DNA from: DATARH01 sp036264235
GTDB lineage: Bacteria > Pseudomonadota > Alphaproteobacteria > ATCC43930 > CGMCC-115725
DNA length: 6,814 bases
NCBI GenBank assembly: GCA_036264235.1
Contig: DATARH010000208.1
Coordinates: 1 to 6,814, forward strand
Reading direction: 5' to 3'
In this document: one piece after another, positions 1 to 5,431 of the stretch
Layout of the letters: the number at the start of each line of letters is the position of its first letter
Numbering within the stretch: position 1 is the stretch's first letter
Notes under the pieces: model-generated
The model's input: only the letters and a program-made list of their open reading frames with translations
What the model was told of the DNA's origin: nothing
Databases searched by the model: none
Made by a program: the position numbers and the translations under genes

Positions 1-1082
1 AGGATGTTCGGCACCATCTGGCCGGTCGTGGAGAACAGCGGGTTGTCGCGCTCGCCGAGGCACAAGAGGTCGGCAAGGCGGCGGCCGCACGGGATCACGT
101 CGGTAATGTTGCCGGCATTGGTGCCGCGGCCGGAGCTGCGGAAATAGAAGCTGCTCTGAAACGACAGCGCCTCGTTGACGATGTAGTTGCCGGTCAGCGT
201 CGGCATCAGCACCGTGTCGTGGAAATATTGCGGCGACACGAAGACGGCGCTGCGGTCGATATCGACCAACTGAATCGGGGTCGGGCCGATCCCGGCGAGA
301 ACATTGTTGGCGCCGGTGAAGCTGAAATGCAGGCTACCGCCGTTGCCTTCGATTCCGACATCGGCATACATCTGCTTGACCCGCGACGGCGACAGCTTGC
401 GGAAGCCGTCATCATAGGCGGCGTTGAAGCCGATATAGGCGCCGATATTGCCGATCTGCTGGCCGTATTGCAGCGTGCCCTGACGCTGCCCGAACGAGCC
501 GCCGGACAGCTCCAACTCGCCGCCATGGGTGTTGAAACCGTTCTTCATGTTGAGCACCAGCGCGCCGCCGAGCGCGTTGAGCCCGTAAACCGGGTTGGTC
601 GGGATGATGTTGAGCCGGTCGATCGCGAAGTCGGGAACCAGGTCCCAGGTCAGATTGTCGCCGAACGGCTCGTTGAGCCGGACGCCGTTCTGGTACACCG
701 CGAGACCGGTCGGCGTGCCCAGCACCGGCGAGGCGGTAAACCCGCGGTACTGCACGTCCCGCTGGTAGGGGTTGTCCTCGTTGTCGTTGAGATTGATGCT
801 GCTCAGGTGCTGGTCCAGCCCCGAGAGCAGCGGCGCCGGGCCCTGCTTTGCGATATCGGGCTGCGGCAAAGTTTGAACATTCGCCGGCACCTTGTCGCGA
901 TCGATACCGACACCGGCCAATGGCGTCGTGCCGATCACGTTGACGGCCGGCAGGCTCAGCGTCGGAGGCGCATCCGCACGGTCGGCGGACGAAGCCGTCT
1001 GGCCCGAGGCGATGCAAGGCAGAAACACCAGCCAAACGGCGAGAGAGCGAAGTGCGGTTCTGCCGAGCCGGAGCAGCGCCAT
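1..1082 (-). CDS. TonB-dependent outer-membrane receptor, N-terminal 360 residues (truncated by window edge)
   Basis: The frame is open from an ATG at 1082 to the left edge, giving 360 codons of a protein that would normally be about 700-800 residues. Residues 1-28 look like a Sec signal peptide: basic start (RLGR, LR), hydrophobic core AVWLVFLPCIA, then SGQTA. A TonB-box-like stretch (LPAVNVIGTTPL) lies at 44-55. Residues about 62-180 form the plug domain, with VQYRGF (110-115), GLAVYQNGVRLNEPFGD (126-142), IDRLNIIP (154-161) and VYGLNALGGALVLNMKNGF (165-183). After that come alternating amphipathic strands typical of the start of the beta-barrel. Two cysteines (332 and 341) could close a loop. 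The family imports siderophores, cobalamin, metal chelates or oligosaccharides using TonB/ExbBD energy. The substrate cannot be read here. It lies 134 bp downstream of an ABC permease gene on the same strand, which suggests a shared substrate. No convincing Shine-Dalgarno precedes the ATG. The frame is open upstream to a TAG at about 1174 but has no other ATG. Confidence 0.93.
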   Translation of the reverse strand, partial: MALLRLGRTALRSLAVWLVFLPCIASGQTASSADRADAPPTLSLPAVNVIGTTPLAGVGIDRDKVPANVQTLPQPDIAKQGPAPLLSGLDQHLSSINLNDNEDNPYQRDVQYRGFTASPVLGTPTGLAVYQNGVRLNEPFGDNLTWDLVPDFAIDRLNIIPTNPVYGLNALGGALVLNMKNGFNTHGGELELSGGSFGQRQGTLQYGQQIGNIGAYIGFNAAYDDGFRKLSPSRVKQMYADVGIEGNGGSLHFSFTGANNVLAGIGPTPIQLVDIDRSAVFVSPQYFHDTVLMPTLTGNYIVNEALSFQSSFYFRSSGRGTNAGNITDVIPCGRRLADLLCLGERDNPLFSTTGQMVPNI

Positions 1083-1156
1083 CGATCCACTCAGCCGCAA
1101 TCCGGCACCGTCCCGATTGAAGCCGCGCCGGCCGTTACCCGATCTCGTTCGCTGAT

Positions 1157-1192
1157 GCGGCAGCGGCGGCCGCTACTCGGCCGCGCTGCCGC
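1157..1192 (-). other. Strong intercistronic stem-loop between permease and TonB-receptor genes
   Basis: Arms 1157-1165 (GCGGCAGCG) and 1184-1192 (CGCTGCCGC) are perfect inverted repeats. Inside them 1167-1171 (CGGCC) pairs with 1179-1183 (GGCCG), leaving one bulged base at 1166 and a 7-nt loop. That makes a 14-bp GC-rich stem beginning 24 nt after the permease stop codon. No T-run follows on either strand, so it is not a textbook intrinsic terminator. It may protect the upstream importer mRNA from 3' exonucleases, or partly uncouple receptor expression from the importer. The structure is visible in the sequence; its role is inferred. Confidence 0.6.
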
Positions 1193-1205
1193 GACGCTAA
1201 GGTTC

Positions 1206-1226
1206 AGCCCTTGGGCTTAGCCCTTG
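1206..1226. repeat. Short alternating AGCCC/GGGCT repeats overlapping the permease stop codon
   Basis: AGCCCTTG occurs at 1206-1213 and again at 1219-1226, with GGGCT between them at 1213-1217. The unit therefore reads as two overlapping short palindromes across the end of the second permease gene (its stop is the TTA at 1217-1219, read on the minus strand). It is small and may be chance in GC-rich DNA. It could add a minor stem before the larger stem-loop at 1157-1192. Confidence 0.3.
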
Positions 1227-2131
1227 ACGCCGCCCATCGTCAGGCCGGAGGTCATGCGGCGGCGGAACCAGTAATAGACGATGACCGGCGGAATCGCATA
1301 CACCACCGCGGTGGCCATCATGTAGTTCCAAGGGGCTTCGTCACTGTTGAGGAATGCAGCCAGCGCCACCGGCACCGTCATCGCCCGCTTATCGGACAGC
1401 ATCAGGAACTGGTAGAGATATTCGTTCCAGGCGAGCAGCAGCGCGTAGGTGCCGACCGCGACCAAGGCCGGCGCCATCAGCGGCAGATAGATTTTGTAAT
1501 AGATCTGAATCGGCGAGGCGCCGTCGATGCGGGCCGATTCGTCCAACTCCATCGGAATGCTGCGGCCGTATTGCTGGAAGATGAACATCGCGTAGGGCGT
1601 CGCGAACGTCACCATCGCCGCGATCACCGACCACAGATTGTTGGTCAGCCCGTAATTCTGCATGATCCGGTAGAACGGGATCGCCAGGAACGACGCCGGG
1701 ATCACGTAAGTGAGCAATGCCGCGTTAGAAATCAGCCAACCGTGACGGATGCGCAACCGCGAGATCGAGAAGCTTGCGGTCGAGGCGATCAGCAGCGTCA
1801 GGAAGGTCGTTGCAGCGCCGACATAGATGCTGTTGCCGAACTGATGCCAGAAGTTCTCGAGGTACCAGTAGCCCTCGGTGGCGACGACATAATAGCCTTC
1901 GAACGACGGGTTCGGCGGCAGCAGGGCGCCGCTGAAGATATCGCTGTGGCCCTCGAACGAGACCATCAGGATGTTGTAGAGCGGCAGCAGCGTCCAGATC
2001 ATGAGGACGACTGCCAGCAGCGCCGCAGCCGTGCTTTCGACATAACGCCAGCGACGCGCGTAGCGCCGCATTACCTCCGTTTTCGACCGGTCCCGACTGG
2101 CCGGCCGCGCGTCGAGGATCGCCGTCGTCAT
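1217..2131 (-). CDS. ABC transporter permease, CUT1 family (MalG/UgpE type)
   Basis: This 304-residue inner-membrane subunit forms half of the import channel with the permease encoded just upstream. The first membrane segment is at about 33-55, and others lie near 103-122, 133-155, 165-186, 220-242 and 270-289. The EAA loop that docks the ATPase is at 192-220: IPMELDESARIDGA, then IYYKIYLPLMAPAL. The C-terminus (WFRRRMTSGLTMGGVKG) is the usual MalG-like ending with TxGxxxGAVKG character. The frame stays open far upstream to 2713, but the ATG at 2131 is chosen for three reasons: it overlaps the previous stop as ATGA, an AGGTG-like ribosome site lies 7 nt or so before it, and it gives the family's usual length (about 270-300). 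The ATGA overlap implies translational coupling. The transported substrate is unknown; CUT1 members mostly carry sugars, oligosaccharides or glycerol-3-phosphate. Confidence 0.95.
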   Translation of the reverse strand: MTTAILDARPASRDRSKTEVMRRYARRWRYVESTAAALLAVVLMIWTLLPLYNILMVSFEGHSDIFSGALLPPNPSFEGYYVVATEGYWYLENFWHQFGNSIYVGAATTFLTLLIASTASFSISRLRIRHGWLISNAALLTYVIPASFLAIPFYRIMQNYGLTNNLWSVIAAMVTFATPYAMFIFQQYGRSIPMELDESARIDGASPIQIYYKIYLPLMAPALVAVGTYALLLAWNEYLYQFLMLSDKRAMTVPVALAAFLNSDEAPWNYMMATAVVYAIPPVIVYYWFRRRMTSGLTMGGVKG

Positions 2132-3060
2132 AGTTGCACCTGTGAGGTCCGGAATTTGCGCATCAGGATGATCACGAGCGGGATCAGCAGCGGCAGCGCC
2201 GAGATCACCGCCGCGACGCCGAGACGCGGCTGGGCGAGGTCGAAGGCGTAACGGATGCCAAGGGTCGCGAGCACGTGGGTCGAATCGGCCGGCCCGCCGC
2301 CGGTCACGAAATAGACCGAGTTGAAGTCGCCGAGCGAGAAGATCGTCGAGAGCAGGGTGCAGATCAGGTAGAGGTTGGCGAGCAGTGGGAAGCTGACATG
2401 GATGAAGCAGCGAAGCCCGGTGGCGCCGTCCACCTTGGCCGCATCTCGGATCTCGGTCGGGATCGCCATCCGTCCGGCCAGCAGGATCACCGTCCAGAAC
2501 GGCAGCCATTTCCAGATATGGGTGACCATCGCCGAGCCGAGCGACGTCCAGCGCGAGGTCAACCAGTCCGGCGCGGTTATGTTGAACAAATCGTACAGCA
2601 TGTTGTTGAGCAGGCCGAATTCGCCGTTCAACATCCAATGGATCGAGATGTAGGTCGGCAGCGCCGGCACCGCCCAGGGCAGGACAAAGATCATCAACAG
2701 AGCCTTGGTCCACCAGCCCGGCCGCATGAAGAAGCCGGACAGGAGCAAGGCGAGGAAGAGCTTCAGGTTAATCGCGACGCCCAGGAACAGCGCCGTGTTG
2801 ACCACCGTCTCCTTGTAAATCGGGTCGGAGAACAGCGTGGTGTAGAGGCTCGCGTCGCTGCCCATCCAGATGCCGAAGGCGACGGGGTACACGACGAACG
2901 CGAAGAAGACGAAGATATAGGGAACGCAGAACGCCACGGCCCAGGCGTATTCCGAGCCTTGCAGATGGCCGCGCAAGCCGCGCCATCGTCCGCGCTGCGC
3001 TGCCCCGGCGGGCCCCAGAAGAGCGCGGCCGCTTGGCAGGACCGATGCGCTGTCAGCCAT
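2128..3060 (-). CDS. ABC transporter permease, CUT1 family (MalF/UgpA type)
   Basis: This 310-residue inner-membrane subunit is the first of two permeases. A basic, Gly/Arg-rich cytoplasmic start (about 1-36) leads into the first membrane segment at 38-62. Further segments are near 90-112, 118-138, 172-197, 228-245 and 283-300. The EAA motif is at 200-228: IPTEIRDAAKVDGATG, then a hydrophobic stretch ending in FPLL. FVTGGGPADSTHVLA (251-265) is a familiar block of UgpA/MalF-type permeases. The ATG at 3060 sits 8 bp after the solute-binding-protein stop, and GAGGG in that gap serves as Shine-Dalgarno, a little close to the start. Its stop overlaps the next permease by 4 bp. It would pair with that permease into a heterodimeric channel needing two ATPase subunits, which are not encoded in the window. 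Confidence 0.95.
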   Translation of the reverse strand: MADSASVLPSGRALLGPAGAAQRGRWRGLRGHLQGSEYAWAVAFCVPYIFVFFAFVVYPVAFGIWMGSDASLYTTLFSDPIYKETVVNTALFLGVAINLKLFLALLLSGFFMRPGWWTKALLMIFVLPWAVPALPTYISIHWMLNGEFGLLNNMLYDLFNITAPDWLTSRWTSLGSAMVTHIWKWLPFWTVILLAGRMAIPTEIRDAAKVDGATGLRCFIHVSFPLLANLYLICTLLSTIFSLGDFNSVYFVTGGGPADSTHVLATLGIRYAFDLAQPRLGVAAVISALPLLIPLVIILMRKFRTSQVQL

Positions 3061-3068
3061 GTTCCCTC

Positions 3069-4451
3069 TCAGGCCTTGATTTCGTATTTCGTGAAGATCT
3101 CTTCGATGCGCTTGAACGCTTTGTCCACCGCGTCGGTCGACTTCATGCCGCCGGAGGTGATGTCGTGCATCGCGACATTAAACGGATGCTCGGTGCGGAC
3201 CTGTGCCCAGGCCGGCGTGTAGATGAAGTAGAACGGCAGAACGGGCCGGTTGAACGCCTGCTCGACATAGGGCGGGCGATGGATGTCCTGCTTCGGATCG
3301 GTCCACCACGAATCGTTCTTGACGAGGTCGGGGTAGATCGGCAGCCAGCGACCGAGACCGCCCTTCAGGTATTTGGCGTTGATCTCCGGCTCGATCATGT
3401 ACTTCGCCATCGACTTGGCGCCCTCGACGTTTTTCGCGCCCTTCGGGATCATCATGTAATTGACGCCGAACTGGCTCGCCATCTGCTTGCCGTCGTTGTG
3501 CTTCGGCGGCGGCATCGTGACGACTTCGTGCAGGTATTCCTCATGCTGCTTGTGCAGCATCGCCAGCTCCGTCGACAGGGTTCCGTCGAAATCCATGACG
3601 CAGAGCTTGGAATGGAAGGCGTTGTTGTCGTCGGCATCGTTCCAGTTGATCGAGCTCGGCGGGATGTAGCCTTCCTTGAACAACGACGAGAGCCGCTCGA
3701 CCGCTTTGACGACCCCCTCGCGCACCTGCGGGTCCTTGCCGTTGAACTTGCCGTCCTTGGTGACGATGTTCTCGCCGCCATAGGCGATCATGAACTGCTG
3801 GAAGGTGTTGGTCGGGTCGTTGCCGATCGTGCTGACGACAAAGGCCGTGGCATAGGTATGCCGCATGCCTTGTTCCTGCAGCTTCTTCGCCACCGGCTTG
3901 AAGAAATCGATGAACGGATCCCAGGTGTCGGGGATGTCCGACACCTTGAAGCCGGCCTTCTCCACCAGGCTGCCCCAGATGTGGAACGGTACCACCGAGC
4001 CTTCGAACGGTACGCCGTAATAGCTGCGTCTCTTCTCGACGTTGTTGTAGCAATAGGCCGATGCCGCCGCCATCGGCAGCATCTTCGATTTCTGGGTCTC
4101 GACGACGTCGGTCACATCGACGAGCTGCCCCTCCCATGCGGCGTTGGGCACGACTTCCGGCGGCGTGGCGTAGATCAAGTCGGGAACCACGCCGCTGGTG
4201 ATCGCCGAGATGATCTTCTGGCGCATCGGCGCGAACGGAATGATGCTGTAATTCAGCTTATCGCCGCTCTGCTTCTCGTATTGCGCCGCAAAGTCGTTAA
4301 ACGCCGCGTCCTCTTCGGGAACGAAGCCCTGAACCCACCACACCTCGATCGTCTTGGCCTGAGCGTTTGCGATATAAGGCCGTGCCAGCGTGCCGGCGGC
4401 GATTGCGCCGACGGAGCTGCGGATCAAAGAGCGGCGGGTGAGGATCGACAT
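3069..4451 (-). CDS. Extracellular solute-binding protein, family 1 (CUT1 ABC importer), Tat-like signal peptide
   Basis: This 460-residue periplasmic protein captures the solute and delivers it to the two permeases that follow. Residues 1-32 are an export signal: TRRSLI at 5-10 resembles a twin-arginine motif, followed by a mildly hydrophobic stretch (SVGAIAAGTLA) and ANAQA before likely cleavage at 30 or 32. There is no lipobox cysteine. The mature fold fits family 1 solute-binding proteins: start KTIEVWWVQGF, FNDFAAQYEKQSG (51-63), MRQKIISAITSGVVPDLIYA (76-95), YGVPFEG (145-151), VMDFDG (285-290), MMIPKGAKN (333-341), and a C-terminal FKRIEEIF helix. Exposed aromatic residues (W38, W39, W159, W270, W369, W382, W383) suit stacking against a sugar-like ligand, but the ligand is not determined. 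Length is slightly above the usual 410-440. The start is supported by AAGGAG 10 nt upstream. It is the first gene of the operon. Confidence 0.95.
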   Translation of the reverse strand: MSILTRRSLIRSSVGAIAAGTLARPYIANAQAKTIEVWWVQGFVPEEDAAFNDFAAQYEKQSGDKLNYSIIPFAPMRQKIISAITSGVVPDLIYATPPEVVPNAAWEGQLVDVTDVVETQKSKMLPMAAASAYCYNNVEKRRSYYGVPFEGSVVPFHIWGSLVEKAGFKVSDIPDTWDPFIDFFKPVAKKLQEQGMRHTYATAFVVSTIGNDPTNTFQQFMIAYGGENIVTKDGKFNGKDPQVREGVVKAVERLSSLFKEGYIPPSSINWNDADDNNAFHSKLCVMDFDGTLSTELAMLHKQHEEYLHEVVTMPPPKHNDGKQMASQFGVNYMMIPKGAKNVEGAKSMAKYMIEPEINAKYLKGGLGRWLPIYPDLVKNDSWWTDPKQDIHRPPYVEQAFNRPVLPFYFIYTPAWAQVRTEHPFNVAMHDITSGGMKSTDAVDKAFKRIEEIFTKYEIKA

Positions 4452-4461
4452 GCGGGCGTTT

Positions 4462-4467
4462 CTCCTT
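4462..4467 (-). promoter_or_regulatory. Shine-Dalgarno of the solute-binding-protein gene
   Basis: AAGGAG on the minus strand (CTCCTT on plus) lies 10 nt before the ATG at 4451. It is a near-consensus site and fixes the start of the operon's first gene. It lies 8 nt after the leader hairpin at 4476-4501. Confidence 0.8.
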
Positions 4468-4475
4468 CCCTATTC

Positions 4476-4506
4476 GCCGCCGGGCCCTCGGCTTGGGCGG
4501 CTTTTT
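4476..4506 (+). terminator. Intrinsic terminator-like hairpin plus T5, in the leader of the import operon
   Basis: Outer arms GCCGCC (4476-4481) and GGCGGC (4496-4501) pair perfectly. Inside, GGCC (4483-4486) pairs with GGCT (4490-4493) around a CTC loop, with one G-U pair. TTTTT follows at 4502-4506 on the plus strand, so the orientation fits termination of plus-strand transcription, which here would be antisense to the import operon and upstream of the GNAT gene. On the minus strand the same hairpin stands in the 5' leader, 8 nt before the Shine-Dalgarno, without a T-run. No plus-strand gene ends here, so its purpose is uncertain: it could stop antisense transcription, insulate the GNAT gene, or shape the operon leader. 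Confidence 0.55.
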
Positions 4507-4663
4507 CCGTTAAAGAAACGTACCACACACGTATAGGCTCCCGCGAGTCAATGCTCCTAAAGTGCGATAGCGCGGCCGCAACGGGAGCTGCCGGGCGACG
4601 CTTAACGCCGGCAGCGGAGCGGCGCCGCGACCGCTCGCGCCGGCCGCCGCGACCACCCCGCTG
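4507..4663. promoter_or_regulatory. Divergent intergenic region, expected to hold promoters for the import operon and the GNAT gene
   Basis: This is the only stretch between the divergent import operon and GNAT gene, so promoters for both are inferred here. It begins with a relatively AT-rich patch (about 4502-4570) in otherwise GC-rich DNA. On the minus strand TTGACT (4551-4546) matches a -35 box, but 16-18 nt further only poor -10 candidates are found (for example TGTGGT). On the plus strand TATAGG (4532-4537) could be a -10, with a poor -35 (GTTAAA, 4509-4514). ACGT occurs at 4518-4521 and 4529-4532 as a short spaced palindrome. None of these is convincing alone, and no known operator was recognised. 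Confidence 0.3.
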
Positions 4664-5422
4664 ATGCCTGAAACGGCCCTGCGCTGGCGCATCGAGGAAA
4701 ACTGTTTCAACGCCTTCCCGGCATTAAAACAGGTGCTGCTCGACGGCTGGCTGATCCGCTTCGCCGAGGGGTTGTCGCGTCGCGCCAACTCGGCGAACGC
4801 GCTGCGGCCCGATTGCGCTCCGGTCGAGCAGGTGATCGAAGCCGTCGAGGGGCTGTATCGGCGCCAGCGCCAGCCGCCGATCTTTCGCGTGCCGTCGTTC
4901 TTGGAGGGCGGCATGGAAGACGCCCTGGCGGCGCGCGGCTATACCGGCGAGGGCGACACCACGGTTCTGTATGGGCCGATGGCGGAGTTGGCGGCGCGGG
5001 CCGATCCCGAGGTGGAGTTGTCGCCGCATGCCGGCTCCGACTGGCTGGCGGCGATGGGCACCTTGCAGGGCCACAAGACCGAGCAGCGCGTCACCTATCG
5101 CCGCATCGTGCGCGCGCTCGCGGTGCCGGCCGCCTTCGCCGCGCTACGCCTCGACGGTCGCATCGCGGCGCTCGCCTACGGCGCCGTCAGCAATGGGTTG
5201 CTCTGCTACGAGTCGGTGGTGACCGACCCGCGCCGCCGCCGGCAGGGGCTGGCCCGGCGGATCGTCGCCGCGCTGGCCGATTGGGCGCGCCAGCAGGGCG
5301 CCGACGGCGCCTGCCTGCAGGTCGTCGCCGATAACGCGCCGGCGATTGCACTTTACGACGCGTTCGGGCTGAAGGCCGATCTCTACGGCTATCGGTACTG
5401 GAGAGCGCCGGCAGCGGATTAG
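4664..5422 (+). CDS. GNAT-family N-acetyltransferase (resembles the cg3035/Rv0428c group)
   Basis: This is a 252-residue soluble, presumably cytoplasmic, acetyl-CoA-dependent acetyltransferase. The C-terminal half is a GNAT domain: the beta4 strand and motif A read VVTDPRRRRQGLARRIV (185-201), with the acetyl-CoA pyrophosphate loop R192-x-x-G195-x-A197. Motif B follows (N224, then ALYDAFGLK at 229-237). The N-terminal half carries WLIRFAEGLSRRANSANAL (29-47); the RRANS block is typical of the group named after Corynebacterium cg3035 and mycobacterial Rv0428c, which is recalled rather than searched. The acceptor substrate is unknown. ATG 4664 is the only ATG after the in-frame TAG at 4568-4570. 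No Shine-Dalgarno is visible, so it may be weakly or leaderlessly translated. It is divergent from the import operon and converges with the monooxygenase gene with a 9-bp gap. It is probably a single-gene unit, and a link to either neighbour is not shown. Confidence 0.92.
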   Translation: MPETALRWRIEENCFNAFPALKQVLLDGWLIRFAEGLSRRANSANALRPDCAPVEQVIEAVEGLYRRQRQPPIFRVPSFLEGGMEDALAARGYTGEGDTTVLYGPMAELAARADPEVELSPHAGSDWLAAMGTLQGHKTEQRVTYRRIVRALAVPAAFAALRLDGRIAALAYGAVSNGLLCYESVVTDPRRRRQGLARRIVAALADWARQQGADGACLQVVADNAPAIALYDAFGLKADLYGYRYWRAPAAD

Positions 5423-5431
5423 TGCCGCCTC

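Noticed and set aside
219..1220. A 333-codon plus-strand open frame opposite the TonB receptor
   Set aside because: Low-complexity composition (Arg, Ala, Val, Glu) and no motifs; the opposite strand encodes an unmistakable plug domain.
2132..2713. Upstream extension of the second permease frame to 2713
   Set aside because: It overlaps almost all the functional part of the first permease and its translation is unlike any permease; the ATG at 2131 gives the normal length and an ATGA coupling.
1211..3222. Two long plus-strand open frames (1211-2251, 2275-3222) opposite the permease genes
   Set aside because: Arg/Gln/Asp/His-rich translations are the mirror of hydrophobic permease codons; no domains and no ribosome sites.
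4513..4528. Possible sigma54 promoter on the minus strand (TGGTACG then TTTAA)
   Set aside because: The -12 element lacks the essential GC, so the match is only to the -24 half.
3033..4664. A 543-codon plus-strand open frame antisense to the solute-binding-protein gene
   Set aside because: The translation is Arg/His/Asp/Val-rich with no recognisable domain, it lies opposite a clear real gene with family motifs, and it results from GC-rich codon bias in the complementary frame.
5411..5429. Short inverted repeat (GCGG/CCGC) at the convergent GNAT-monooxygenase junction as a bidirectional terminator
   Set aside because: Only a 4-5 bp stem with a 7-9 nt loop and no T-run on either side; not strong enough to call.
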